DNA of 64,000 nucleotides from Trachythela sp. YZ-2020 (GCA_016169945.1 JADLSH010000367.1:1922001-1986000); one strand, 5' to 3'; counted from the first letter of the stretch, positions 34,656-47,164 are shown. The notes: generated from the letters alone by a model not told the origin. Translations and numbers: made by a program.

Positions 34656-37639
34656 CAGAGGAGGAATCGTCAGTATACCACAATGCATTGCGCTGGAGTT
34701 TTTTTCAAAATCAAGATTTTTAGCAGGAGCGGCGAGAAAATTGCTGATTTCTACTTAGTATTTTCTCTTTGAAAATCAGATATTTTTAAAGGTACGTGTT
34801 GAAATTATTGTAGTATGTGCATCATATTTCACGGTTTTGATTTTGTTTTCTTTCTACGATGTGCTTTAGTTATATTAATTTACATATGTATTGACCTAAT
34901 TTTCGGGTTCCTACTCAAGGCGTAAAAATAGCTTTGAAATATGCTGGAGTTTTTTTTACTTTTTGACCGGGAAGTTTAATAAAAATAACATCACTGTATT
35001 CATGATGAGTTTCTCTTTCAATTGATACCAAGAAATCAAAAAAGACTCCACAATCCAACGAGCGATCGCATTTTGAAAATGGGATATTTTGTGATATTCA
35101 TGCTGCTAATTAAATATGCAATTAGAGCGCTCTGCTTCGAAAGTGTTTGTTCAAAAACCCTAAGGACACAAACTTTGTGTTTCTAAGCCCAAATTTATAA
35201 TGTCTTTATTAGGGTCTATACACAGTATGCACAATGTCAATCGTATTACATACTATGTAAACAACTCTTTGAGTTTGAAGTAGTTTAAAAAATTAGTAAT
35301 TTTAACCTAAGGGTATCAACTGAGATGTTTTTCTCTTCTTTATATTGTAGACAAAGCACTACTGGAGTGGTAAAAGTCAAGTTTATGGGATAGAACATTC
35401 CTTGTCTGAAAATTATTATAATACTAACCTTGGCTAGCATTACCTAATTTAGCTAACCTTGAATTATATAAAGTTTTGAAGCTTTGTTATCATTTTACAG
35501 TGCCATAGATGGTTTCCATTTGGTTGTAACTGTCATGACTAAGTCATGTTCGACAATGAGAAATAGTGTGGATCTGTCTTGTCTTTTGTGTGCTCTAAGT
35601 AAATCAGTTTTTACTCTACCTAGTAGAGATATATCCACACTCTGATCTGTTACACAGGTCATCTTGATAGTTTCACAGTTACAACTAAACAGAAACCAGC
35701 CAATATGTAACTTTGAGTATGAAAGCTGAAAAAATGTGATATATCTGTGTAAGAAAATCGGCATATCAAACTTCACCGAGCAGTTCACATAGACAGGGGC
35801 AGACTGGCTACCTCAGATGGGCCTGGGCAACCTGGGCTAGAGGGGGGCCCTATACTTTTTTAGTCATATGTAAAAGCCCATTTCAAGGGGCCCAAAGGAG
35901 CCTTACAAGCAGGGGCCCAACTGGCCTGTCCGTAGTGTCCGCCCCTGCACATAGAATGGGGATGTTTACATGAAAATTGGCCCTCTAGCAACAAATTTGT
36001 TTTGCTTTAAGGTTAAAAACATTAATATCCACAACTCCTTAGATTATTGTCCAATACCCTCAACCTTATATATTAGTCCATCTCAAAGATACTAAACCTT
36101 AAGTCATTTAAAAATAGACTATTAGTTTAAAAATTATGTATTTGTGTCCATATAATTTTAAGATTTTAATTACAACATGTTGTGCTTTGATTTCTAACCT
36201 AATTGATGAATAATTAAATACACTGCAGTAGCATTAATATTGTTGATGGTTGTCTGTATAGGTGTATTCATTAAGTGCAACAGTGCAGCATATGGTGGCT
36301 AACTCAGATACTTTGGCCATCTGTTTGGTAGCAATTAGTTAAAACCCACCTGTTTTATTGTATATTTAAAAGTTTATGTTGTATAATTATGAGGGATGAG
36401 ATTTCATCTTTAAAAATAATATATTTATGTCCATTTTGGCTTGGGGCGAGTCTGTCAAGTTCAGTAACTTTAGATGTTCATTCATCTGCATAGCAGTAAT
36501 AATGATCGTAAACCAATCTCAGGTGACTTGGCTGGCTTGCAATAGTCCATGCATGTTGTCAGAAAATCTTCATGTAGTTAGCTTCTTTGTCACATGAAGC
36601 ATTACATGTCAGGTGGTAGTGTGCTTAGTCAGCTAGTCCAGGGATTTTTCATTGAATTAATTGTATTGTAAGCATCTGTCCGGCTGTCCATTTAGATTCA
36701 TACAATATACATGATGTACACATTTCTTTGAAATTTCTTTCTAAAATTAAAGATCATAATAATTTAAATACTTGTTAGAATGTATTTATCATGAATGCAA
36801 CTACCTCATGAATATCATCCCAATTTTGAATATTTTTTAAAAACAATAGTGTAGTACACAGACATAAAATAGTTCATATATTGTATTACATATGCTTTAT
36901 TTACTGTCAGTAAACCAGTCCAAATAGAAAATATCCTTTGTCTGATGGTTGTAAGGCAATTATATTAATGCAATTATATGCAACAGAGTACAAATATATT
37001 ATTCACACAACATTGACAACAGTTTTAATATTAATATAAATGTTGTCTGTTGAAATATCAAATTTGGGTAACTTTCATGTCTATATGTGGGTGGGTTGAT
37101 TTTGTAAACAATATTCCTGCGCTAAAAATATTATAATTGGATGGGATTCATGTTAAATTTTTACATATCAAATAATTTAATTGGTATTGAAAATAATATG
37201 CATTGTTACTAGTAAAATTTTAACTACCTTACCTTGGGAATAATACTGGAAATGTATTCGATATGGACTTAACAATAAAAAGCAAAAATGCCTGTACGTT
37301 TATAATCGTTTATAACTTTATATATCGTCGAATGAATCACAAGTACTCCGCGACAGCTTGCAGCATTAATTCTACGCACGATGCAGGCCGAAAATGAACA
37401 CCAAACGTTCTTTCAACGTGGACTTGAGCAACGAAGAAATTAATATATCGTGAAATCAAAGTTTTCTTGCGACAAAAGTTTGAAATTTCATCATAATTCG
37501 GACATAATTCACTTCTGTGTTGATAATGTCACTGCGACCGCCAACCGAAGAATGAACGACTCGCTCCGGCGAATTGATAATATGTATTAATATGTGCGAA
37601 ACCGCAATGCATCACGGTATATTGACGATACCTCCTCTG
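34656..37639. mobile_element. 3-kb non-autonomous element, 9-bp TSD TGCTCACGT
   Basis: Ends CAGAGGAGG and CCTCCTCTG, with an imperfect inverted repeat of about 40 bp that includes TATACC and GCATTGCG. The direct repeat TGCTCACGT is at 34647-34655 and 37640-37648. The interior is AT-rich. The only sizeable frame is a 97-codon minus-strand ORF (35495-35788) that I do not recognise. A 9-bp duplication suggests Mutator-type insertion. Confidence 0.75.
35794..35947. mobile_element. hAT-type MITE, 8-bp TSD CACATAGA
   Basis: Starts CAGGGGCAGACTGG and ends GTGTCCGCCCCTG; direct repeat CACATAGA at 35786-35793 and 35948-35955. The interior has several GGGCCC-type blocks. Confidence 0.85.
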
Positions 37640-38934
37640 TGCTCACGTCATATAGGTCTTTGCCACTGAGCTATACTATATTACTGGAGGTAGTGCTCGG
37701 CATAAAAAAGTGAAGCAAAAAACATGGCGGATATTTGCCTTGCTGACGCCATATATGGTCCCAAATGCCCATGGTAATTACCACTGACAGGCTCAATTTT
37801 GAGCCCGCTACAAATTTTACCCCCCCTGGATTTGGTAAAAAAATATTTTAGCTCTTTGCAGTATTATAAAATTCTCGTTGTTTACGACTTTTCAACATAT
37901 TTTTCTGACCTTTAACCATTTGTTCAAAGATTTGCAAGTCGTACACGTTATTCTCATCCTTTAAAGACGGCAAACAAATACTAAAACCTCAATTAACTGA
38001 TGTCTGATGTGGGCAAAGATGAAATTTGAAACCAGGGCAAACAGGTATTAAAATTCCGTATGAAAAAATTTGTCGAAATACATGCTAGAATATACTTTAT
38101 TCGAGCCCGGCTTAGAGGCTCTTGTATATGGTACAATTTTGGATTGTGTATGCTTGTATAGTATATTATTTGGACCACAAGTAGAGTATTTACAGTGTGG
38201 TTGTAGGAAATAGATATATTTAATAATCACAATGACAGTTTCTTCCCTCAAAGCAATGGAGTACATTGTAATTCCACATTTTAGTTTCATACTATTTTGT
38301 GATGTTCTGAATAAGCTGTATGTATTTAGCATTGAAATGAAACTTTATTCTCTACACCAAACCAAAGAAAAAAAACAGAAAACACACATAGAATATATAT
38401 TATGTGTTACAAGTTACGTATAATGAATGTATAATGTAATGTTTTGTATTAATAATACACTGAAAAATAAATAATGGATTTATGGATTATACATGGTAGA
38501 TTGGTTAACAAAACTCTATTGAAATTTGTGAAACTTACTAATCCCACCAGCATCACTCAGTCAATATCAAAACATGATGTTGGAAAGAATATTCCATAAC
38601 AAACTAGATATGCAGATTATCTCTGTAGCTATAACTTTCTTCATATTTGCAAGTTCGTAATAATAGTGATTTGTTTTTGGGGACAATTTCAGGTTTTGAT
38701 TTAGTAATCTCTAAATGAAGCTATAATACATTTATGCTGCCATCTATCAGAGGGGTGACAGCTATCTAAGAATCAAGCTTGCAATTTACAAGGTTTAACC
38801 AAGTGGTATCATTGACAGTGTGGGCTACTAGCTGAGAAGAAATTAGGATTATCTACCTAGATTTCTTAGGTTGGGCTGGGGATATACTCAGGGCCGTATC
38901 TACGGGGGGGATAAATTGAATTTGGAGATTTAGT

Positions 38935-39040
38935 CGGCAGAAGCGAGATTTGAGTCGGCACAAAGCAATACAAGTCGGCACAAAACAAGTCGGCACAAAA
39001 CAAGTCGGCACAAAGCAAGTCGGCACAAAGCAAGTCGGCC
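38935..39040 (+). repeat. Short tandem repeat, about 15-bp unit
   Basis: CAAGTCGGCACAAAA/G units repeat about five times, with degenerate copies on the left. It gives a repetitive VGTKQ peptide in one frame, which is not evidence of a gene. Confidence 0.85.
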
Positions 39041-39286
39041 TTTTTGTCTCTACTGAAAACTTTACAACATTTACATATTACATAAATACATCATTGCAGA
39101 ATTTATCCCAAAATAACACAGTCCTTTCTGTAATTGGTGAAACATGCAACATGTTCGGAAATCGAAGATACAACAGCATAATAATTTTGTTTTATTTTAA
39201 TTTGACATTTTCAAAGAATAATTAATTAGCAGTACTGTAAATAATTTTAAGAACCAAGCTGTATAATCAAGTTATTATGGTATTAT

Positions 39287-39545
39287 CAGTGGCATACCGA
39301 GCGGGGAAGTATAGGGGGTGTTAAACCCAAACGAATCTGTCAGTAAGTTGACCTTGGTCTGTTGAAACATAGAACCTTAAAGTAACTTGGTGAAACAACC
39401 AAAATGAGTAACAGACTAGTAACATAATTTTGCGCTCGCTAGCAACCACAACTACTGACATCAGTTTCGTCCTTTTTGCCCTGTGTCATCGGTACATTTT
39501 GGAATGGGTACCATAGTAGAAATGTTAGAACACGGTATGCCACTG
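39287..39545. mobile_element. hAT-type MITE, 8-bp TSD GGTATTAT
   Basis: Starts CAGTGGCATACCG and ends CGGTATGCCACTG, flanked by GGTATTAT at 39279-39286 and 39546-39553. Non-coding. Confidence 0.9.
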
Positions 39546-40007
39546 GGTATTATATATATATACTATAACTTTGTATCCCTATGACTTTGATGTGCCTGTT
39601 CAGCATTTTGATGCCTGTGCCATTTCTTGTGGTACCTATAACAGATTAACAGATGATTCCTGCAAAAGAGAAGAGAATAGTCATACCATATTATTATACA
39701 TTCTTATACCACAATATCACATACATCTGTTAACTATGTATGATACAATACATGAGCTGTTAAGAATACTTTTTGCTCAAATTAGTTATTTGTATATCAC
39801 ATTAGTTATTTGTATGGGTTATTTGTACCGGGGGCCTGGCGAATGTGTCGGCCCCCCCTAGGAATCATTTATACTAATACAAATCTCTATGTTGCCCCCC
39901 CACCCTAGTACTTTTTCGGGGCGCCCTTGACTGAAAATCCTGGCTACGTCACTGGCTGTACAATCCATTCACACATCTCAGATTTGTTTACATTTTTGTA
40001 TCCAAAT

Positions 40008-40112
40008 AATAACCCATTAGCTTACAATGCACCCTACTTTAGCATAATTTTTACTCTGTCTAATGCCAGATGATTCTACTTGTCAGTGGCAGGGTACAGC
40101 ATAGTTAATGTG
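40008..40112. mobile_element. Degenerate MITE of the TTAACCCATTA family
   Basis: Carries AATAACCCATTAGC at the left, the inner block ACTCTGTCTAATGCCAGA as in the copy at 26928, and a decayed right end near GTTAATGTGATTAAT. Confidence 0.55.
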
Positions 40113-41178
40113 ATTAATGAACTTGTAATTATGAGGGCACTTTGAAGATATATTGGATCTTTCCAGAAAAGATCCAGACTCCCACTATGGAGGAATTTCT
40201 GCCATCCTGAGGGCTGAGGGGAAAGTGGGTAAATCTATTTTTATTATATAACTAAAAACTATAGTAAAATGTACTAAGATGTCTAATAGGATATCAATCA
40301 ACTGACTTTTTTTGAGGGTGCTGAAATGGTTGGTATCCAGACAGCTCATAGCCATATATAAATACTACAAAACTTAACTATGCTACAAAAATACCTGGAA
40401 AAACTAGCAAGTTTGCCAAGGACAAGTTGCTTGTCTTAGACTTAGTTGTCTATATAATCTGTGTTACAAAGCTTATGTATGGCAAGTGTAAGGATTTTGA
40501 CAATTGGCACCATATATTAACTGTATTTATGAAAGGACTGCACGTATAAAAAAACAACAAGTATAAAATTAATTATACTATAAAACTTTTAAAACTAATT
40601 AAAAACACAAAGGCCCAAGCAACATGGCCAGCTCTGAATCAAAACAACAAGATTTTATGTACATTACAAGTTTTTTATGTCTGTTTTTAAAATATTTCTA
40701 CCAAGTCGACGGAGTATAATTATATAGAAAGCCGATCGAGCAGAAAGCTAGAAAATAAATGCAAATCTTACCTGTGAGAAGCAATATTCTTCCTTTATAG
40801 TGAATTGTTGCATCCACAAGCGGAACAAAAAGGTAATCGTTCCTCGACTTTGTGAAACAAGCAATAATAGGAGAAAAATATCAAGATTTAAAGGTCGAAA
40901 GCATAAAATATTATAGTGCAAAACCCAGGAGGGTGAAGAGTTCGTCAAAAGCATAGTATCGCCACAGATGAAATATATAATCCTTAATCTGTATATATAT
41001 CCTTAATCTGAAATATATATATCCTTAATCTGTGGTATCGCGGTTGTCAGTGGTAATTACCATGGGCATTTGGGACCATATATGGCGTCAGCAAGCCAAA
41101 ATCCGCCATGTTTTCTGCTTCACTTTTCTGCCTGGCAAACATTAGCGGCACGTCCTCCAGATATATTTAGCTCAGTGG

Positions 41179-41609
41179 TCTTTGCTCTCATGCGTAAATT
41201 CGCTGACTTATAAATGCGTTGATAAACGGCTCGGTTCTATAGTTTTATTGTTTCAAGCTCAAAAAAATTGTTAATTTTGTGTTTTTGAGGCGAGAAATTG
41301 CTGCGAAATCATTGTAGAAAGTAAGTCAGTTTATACTAAATGTGATCTTTATCAAATTGGCGGGCTGTCAAGTATGTTTTCAACTCTCAATTAAAGCCGA
41401 ATACATGTGTAGAAAAAAAATCTCAAATAGCCGTAGAAAACTCCACAAAAACAGTCTTTTACTCAGTATAATACCAGAAAAGATTGTCGGCAAAAATTTT
41501 CCATGTCAACAGAAGGTTAATACTTACATAACACGACAAATTTTATGGAAAAACTATACTGATAAATACCAGCAATCATCGATGGCCCGAAGCTCTTGTT
41601 GTGGTCGTG
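41179..41609. other. Body of the 33983-45034 element left of the Gypsy insertion
   Basis: AT-rich. A short plus-strand frame (41342-41614) is interrupted by the Gypsy LTR, but it has no recognisable domain. Confidence 0.5.
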
Positions 41610-41819
41610 TGTAACGTGTATACAATATGTAATGTGAAACCGATGTGGTTTCCGGACAGTGGATGATCTAGACAATGACTTGAGCCGATGACGAGGGAGT
41701 GAACGCGCACCTCAGAGCGAGAGGGTCGCACATGAAAGGCTATAGCCTCTGTAATATAACTGGGAAATAAAGAGTTTAAAACCGAGTTCGTGAAGTCTAT
41801 TGAGTATCGGCACGCTACA
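41610..41819 (+). repeat. 5' LTR of the Gypsy element
   Basis: 210 bp, TGTAACG to CGCTACA, identical by eye to 44474-44683. An AATAAA (about 41766) could act as polyadenylation signal. Confidence 0.95.
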
Positions 41820-41893
41820 ATTGGTGGCAGCGGTAAAACAAAAAACGAAATCATGTCAACGAGCATTCTGCCAACAAAATTCGACGCATAGTT

Positions 41894-41938
41894 TCCACAA
41901 TCGCGAGCAAAATGTCCATATCTTTGACATTCATAGCA
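41894..41938 (-). pseudogene. Inverted gag zinc-knuckle fragment
   Basis: Read on the minus strand this short piece gives CYECQRYGHFARDC, a perfect CX2CX4HX4C retroviral-type zinc knuckle. It lies antisense between the gag start and the reverse-transcriptase remnant of the surrounding Gypsy element, so part of gag was flipped when the rest was lost. Confidence 0.75.
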
Positions 41939-41945
41939 CCGTACA

Positions 41946-44375
41946 TTGGAACTAGTTTTAGCTGGTCTTACTTATAGTATATGTCTTTGCTATTTGGACG
42001 ACATAATTATATTTAGTAACAGCGTTACCGAACACTGTGATAGGTTAAGAACGGTTTTAACTCGTTTCCAGCAGCAAAATCTGCGGTTAAATGTGTCAAA
42101 ATGTACTTTTGCGGCAAAGAAGGTTCACTATTTAGGACATATGATATCCGAAGACGGTATAAGCCCGGTTCCGTCAAAGGTCGAAGCAATCAAGCAAATT
42201 CCGGTGCCAAAGACAGTCAAGGAAGTCCGAAGTTTCCTAGGTTTATCGGGGTATTATCGCCGTTTTATTAAGAATTACGCAGCCATTTCGGCACCTCTGA
42301 CTAAATTGACCTCAACAACCAGTACAAAACAGTTTGAATGGAACCAAGATTGTGAAAATGCTTTTACAACGCTTCAGACATGTCTGTGCAATTCGCCGGT
42401 ACTAGTCCATCCCAAATTTGACCGAGAATTTATCCTACAAACAGACGCATCGGATATAGGACTAGGTGCGGTATTGTCACAGATTGATGACAATGGCGAA
42501 GAACGACCCATAGCATATGCGTCTAAAATTTTGTCCGCCCGGGAGCGAAAATACTGCACAACAGAAAAAGAAGCATTCGCGATTGTATTTGGTATCCGCA
42601 CTTTTCGGACGTACTTATTAGGCCGCCCGTTCAAGGTTATAACAGACCATAGTGCCTTAAAATGGCTACATAGTATACGTCTTAAAGGACGGTTAGAAAG
42701 GTGGGTAATGGAGTTACAAGAATTTCAATTTTCAGTCATTCATAAGCCAGGTAAACTCCACAATAATGCCGATGCTCTGTCTCGTCTTGTAGCACCTATT
42801 CCTAGCGAATCTCACATGCATGAAAACACAGTCCAAGAATGCCAAACTGATACCACTGCGACATCGTATTTACAGGACTCTGTCGAAGATAAACCTAATT
42901 GTGCAATAAGCGTTAATCCAACAATTAACTTACGGACTGCGCAACAAGAAGACCCGATTATTTCTCAAATTATCCAACTTAAAATTAGCGGCACACCAAA
43001 ACAGAAGCTTGCGACATGGCGACATGACCGTCACTTAGTAACATTTTGGCATCATTACAAAAAGTTGTTTGTTCGAGATGGGTTGCTTTATCGGTCACTT
43101 AAGACACGAAATACGCATCCCGATCCGGTTGTAGTTGTACCCAAAGCACTAGAAAACGAAATACTTAAGGGTACCCATGATAGCCCATTTACCGGACACC
43201 TAGGCGTCACACGAACACTAGACCGTATTAGGAAACGTTTCTTTTGGCCACATATGCGAAAATCTGTTGAAGATTATATCCGCCATTGCGACGTATGCAT
43301 CAAAAGAAAAGCGCCAGCGCCGACGGCAAATAGTGGAACTGCCCCACTGCAAAGTTTAGAAGTGAGCACACCATTTACATTTTGGGCTTTAGACTATATG
43401 GGCCCCTTGCCTGAAACTAGTCGTGGCAATCGCCACATATTGGTTTTAATGGACCACTTTACAAAATGGTGTGAAGCGTTTCCCACTGCAGATCAAAAAG
43501 CGTCCACAGTAGCTAAAATACTTGTCGATAAAGTTTTCAGTCGATTTGGGCCCCCAGTTGTCTTACACTCTGATCAAGGGGCGAACTTCGAAAGTAATTT
43601 AATGCACGAAGTGCGCGATTTAATGGGAATCACCAAGACGCGAACAACGGCGTATCATCCTCAATGCGACGGCCAAGTAGAGCGGCAAAATAGGACACTG
43701 CAAGATATGTTAGCGGCATTTTGTACAAAACACGATAACGATTGGGATTTATGGCTAGACGCAGTAGTTTTCGCCTACAACACGAGTCGACAAGAGTCAT
43801 TGCAAACATCTCCATATGAGATAGTTTTTGGTCGTACGCCGAGATTGCCCTTAGAATTAGAGCTAGGCCTCCCACTGAAAGACCCTAGCACACAATCCGA
43901 ATACACACAGTCTCTTAGGAAGATATTTAAGGAGGTGAGAGAGGTAGCAAAGGTAAACTTAGAGAGAGCAAGGGAGAAACAAATGAAAGGTAATGAAGAG
44001 AGAATGCAAAAGTGGCGCCCATTCGGGTCAGGTGAAACAGTTTACTTGCGTAGACCAAAAGGATGGAAATTTGGGGCCAAGTGGATCGGGCCGTTTGAAG
44101 TTGTTTGTCGGTTAGGCGTTGATTATAAAATCAAATCGATCGAAGGTAAGATTACGGTGGTACATCATGATCGATTGAAGCGTGGTTATGCACCATTAAA
44201 CTGTGGAGACATTGTCTGCCCTGCGCGAGAAATTGGGGGCGATCAGGTGGTTTACAATGTTCCCGCAAACAACGTTCAACCTAATTGCGAAAATGCTCCA
44301 CATGTCCCTCGGGTTAGGCCTAGGAATCTCAGGCAAGATGTCCATGCGCCTGATCGGTATGGGTTTGCTGCGTAA
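41946..44375 (+). pseudogene. Gypsy pol: reverse transcriptase C-terminus, RNase H, integrase
   Basis: An 809-codon open frame begins within the reverse transcriptase just before its catalytic YLDD (residue 17), so the fingers and most of the palm are missing. RNase H follows (FILQTDASDIGLGAVLSQ near residue 164, TEKEAF, then ITDHSALKWL). The integrase has its zinc-binding H2C2 (HLGVTRT to CDVCIK near 420-450) and catalytic D, D, E in WALDYMG, LHSDQG and GQVERQN. The C-terminal tail has a chromodomain-free basic region. The frame is uninterrupted, but without protease and a full reverse transcriptase it cannot be autonomous. Confidence 0.95.
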
Positions 44376-44473
44376 TAAGACTCCCAGAACAAACTCTGTT
44401 GTAGTAATTTATATAATTCATAATTCTGTAAATGTACAATTCTTGTGGGCAAGAATTTTATGTAGGGAGATGG

Positions 44474-44683
44474 TGTAACGTGTATACAATATGTAATGTG
44501 AAACCGATGTGGTTTCCGGACAGTGGATGATCTAGACAATGACTTGAGCCGATGACGAGGGAGTGAACGCGCACCTCAGAGCGAGAGGGTCGCACATGAA
44601 AGGCTATAGCCTCTGTAATATAACTGGGAAATAAAGAGTTTAAAACCGAGTTCGTGAAGTCTATTGAGTATCGGCACGCTACA
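44474..44683 (+). repeat. 3' LTR of the Gypsy element
   Basis: Same 210 bp as the 5' LTR. Followed by the CGTG duplication and then the remaining body of the host element. Confidence 0.95.
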
Positions 44684-45040
44684 CGTGTATAAAAACATAC
44701 CGAAGCCATCATTATATTTAAAATTAAAATGTTTGTTTTCAAACTTGCAACAGGAAAATATACTCCTATTTTGGAAAAGGTTGTTCTCAACTCGAAGGTA
44801 GTAAATATTTACCAAAAACAGCAAAGTTTGCAAAAAAGCAACACAGAATTGAAAAAAAATTAAAAACAAACTTCGTTAAATTTCAAAAACACATATTCGC
44901 CCGCGAGCACAAATAACATTAGGAAAATATCGGTATGCGGTAGTTTTCATCGATGCGAGGACCTATATGACGTCAGCAACGGTGAGGACACTTTTTGACC
45001 TCGAGCACTCAGTCCATTTAGTATAGGTCAGTGGTTCCGA

Positions 45041-46207
45041 CACAGTTATTTGATCCTACTCGGATTGTTTTCGTAAAATCCCTGTGTATGCCATTTTGTA
45101 ACGCTACGTCATTTTACGTCATAAACTCGCCGACATCACGACACAATACTCACAAAATCGAGATTCTGTCGAACATAATACATCCGAGCGGGAGACTGGG
45201 TCGACATTAGTGTGCTGCCTCGTTTCGCTCGGCAGCAATAAGCACTAAATGACGCAGAACCACCTTGCCCAGAGCACCTTGCCAAAAGTACTTTGATGAG
45301 GTTCGATCTGATTGGCTTACAGTTTGAAGTGAGAACAGAGGGCGGAGAAACAAAACAGGGAGCGGAAACCCCCGCGAAATCTCTTTTGGCCTTTTACACA
45401 GAATGAAATATTCTCAGATTGTCCTCACAAAAAGAGAAATGTACCGTGCACGTTTTACCTTCCAAACTTAGCCACAATGTAGAACAATAGTTAAGGAGCA
45501 AAAGTGTGTTCGCGTTTTTCGTTTAACGCCATACTTTTCGAGTTATAGGCATCCGTTCTACCGTGTATACAAAATTTGTGTGAGTCAACTTGTCTGCTTT
45601 ATATCAAAGCAAATAAAATAGCTGTCAAAAAATGCGAACACACTTTTGTTCTTTGATTATCTGAGATGGGAAATATGATGTTTTGCAGGTCCTAGGGTTA
45701 AATCGACGGCGTGCAAATCTCGTGACGCGAAGGAGGTCAGATTTTCAAAAGATGCCCGTAGCAACCACAGTGTTTTAAAATATAGCATTTTTGTTAAATT
45801 GCTGGTTACAATAATGATTTATCATCACGTACACAAAATTTGACGGCAAAAGCGTAAAAATTGAGCGCGCGGTGAGCATTCTTGTAAAACGCCATTTCAT
45901 CATGTGGTGTAACCTTAACTCGATTTAGACTTTCTTGTGTAGACATACGTTTGAAAAACGCAGCACTGGAAAGCACCCTTTACTAACTAAATAACAATAT
46001 TATTAAAGTTCATGTATATTATCTACATAATTTGACAATGTTAATAAAGTCTATACCCATAAATCGTATAACTCAACAGCACTACAAATGTTATGCAAAT
46101 GTTAGCAAAACTTATGTTAAAATCTTAGCTAAAAATTATGGATGCATTCAATGCATTGTTTAAATTTATTAAATGCATTTTTTTCAGACAATAAATGCCG
46201 ACCGCGT
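45041..46207. other. Duplicated non-coding block right of the nest
   Basis: Matches 58298-59217 plus 62741-62968 in copy B. Copy A has a small extra hairpin of about 35 bp near 45205-45240 (GTGCTGCC / GGCAGCAA). No gene recognised. Confidence 0.5.
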
Positions 46208-46216
46208 CAGTTTAAA

Positions 46217-46320
46217 GGGTAGGGATAAAACGCTGAAATGGGGATAAACGCTGAATTGGGAATAAAACGCTGAAATGGGCCGGATAAAACGCTGAAATGG
46301 AGATAAAACGCTGAATTGGG
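46217..46320. repeat. Minisatellite, about 20-bp unit (left end of small element)
   Basis: About five units of GGGATAAAACGCTGAAATGG, alternating AAATGG and AATTGG endings. Confidence 0.9.
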
Positions 46321-47164
46321 CAAATTTAATCGAAATCGTTGTTTGCTAGAACATGTAATTTGCCAATAAAGCCGAATAAATAAGAAAGGAGTTCCCAGTA
46401 AAATGACAACCACAAATTTTCGAAGAACGTCTGATATATAGTTTGTATTTTAGTTTTAATAAGTAACATTAGGCTATATAATTTTCACTTCAGATCATAT
46501 AACTCAATCTTTATGCTACACTATTTTTTATGTTTCCTGGCATAGAGAAGCATGGGTCTATGAGAGGAAAAACGTTTTTCGCAATTTAGACAGGTGTCCC
46601 AGGAAAGCTGTCCCGTCGTAATATCGCCTGATAATTCCTAGGTATTTCACCGAAATTCCTGTGACACCGGTTTTACACCCAAAATATCAGCCATATGGCA
46701 ATGTCAAGATGGTATGCTATTACAACGGCAGTTATATTACATGCTTGAAATATTGCTGTATGTGGCATAGATACATTAATTTTCTCTTCCTGATCTAATG
46801 CAATTCTAGTGGCCATAACTTGCCGATCTAGTCGTGTGAATAAATAGCGCCACAGAAGGTTGAGTTCGAAGTTATATAGAGGGAATTATATAATATTAAT
46901 TAAATTATTAATTAATATATACCTTCTGTAATAAGCTAGAGGCAAATACTGCAATTTCATTGGTTCTGAGGGAGTCCGATTTAATCATTAATTGCACCTA
47001 TTCGTTCTATTACTATTATTAATAAAAGATAAACTATCAGATATCAAAACTATCGTTCTTCGAAAATTTGTGGTTGTCATTTTACCGGGAACTGCTTTCT
47101 TATTTTTTCGACTTTATTGACAAATTACATGTGTTGGCAAGGATCTAGCAAACAACGATTTCGA

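Larger units (their letters stand above)
37663..41178. mobile_element. Second element of the 6-bp-TSD family (TSD TCTTTG)
   Basis: Left end CCACTGAGCTATA and right end TTTAGCTCAGTGG. The inverted arms extend about 130 bp with a strongly conserved inner block, TATATGGTCCCAAATGCCCA. The direct repeat TCTTTG is at 37657-37662 and 41179-41184. The start CCACTGA and the 6-bp duplication match the surrounding 33983-45034 element, so this looks like one family member nested in another. It has no coding content beyond short unassigned frames. Confidence 0.8.
41610..44683 (+). mobile_element. Gypsy-type LTR retrotransposon, internally rearranged
   Basis: Two LTRs of 210 bp, identical by eye, begin TGTAACGTG and end CGCTACA, with a 4-bp duplication CGTG at 41606-41609 and 44684-44687. 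A primer-site-like TTGGTGGCAGCGG follows the 5' LTR and a purine-rich tract GGGAGATGG precedes the 3' LTR. Of gag only the first codons (ATG at 41853) remain; protease and most of the reverse transcriptase are missing, and a short inverted gag fragment takes their place. Identical LTRs indicate a recent insertion, presumably mobilised by a complete relative. Confidence 0.95.
33983..45034. mobile_element. Nested 11-kb insertion, 6-bp TSD family, host of at least seven other elements
   Basis: The left end CCACTGACCTATACTAAATG is repeated inverted at the right end. The direct repeat TTCCGA flanks it at 33977-33982 and 45035-45040, and copy B has the empty site near 58290 with one TTCCGA. With the inner insertions removed, the two ends match over about 95 bp, including CACGTCATATAGGTC on the left and GACGTCATATAGGTC in the inverse of the right end. 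The element proper is only about 0.9 kb and non-coding; the rest is later insertions (MITEs at 34049, 34438 and 34656, an element at 37663, and Gypsy at 41610). Confidence 0.8.

Noticed and set aside
35495..35788. 97-codon minus-strand frame
   Set aside because: Looks moderately protein-like but lacks a known domain, splice context or duplicate in the window. Left as unassigned.
38891..39955. One hAT element bounded by CAGGGCCGTATCTACGG and CTGGCTACGTCACTG
   Set aside because: The two ends are hAT-like but not inverse copies of each other and no matching 8-bp duplication was found, so they are more likely separate remnants.
41570..44690. THAP-like gene start (MARSSCCGRV) interrupted by the Gypsy element
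   Set aside because: With the Gypsy and one CGTG removed, the frame meets a stop immediately, so no gene is supported.
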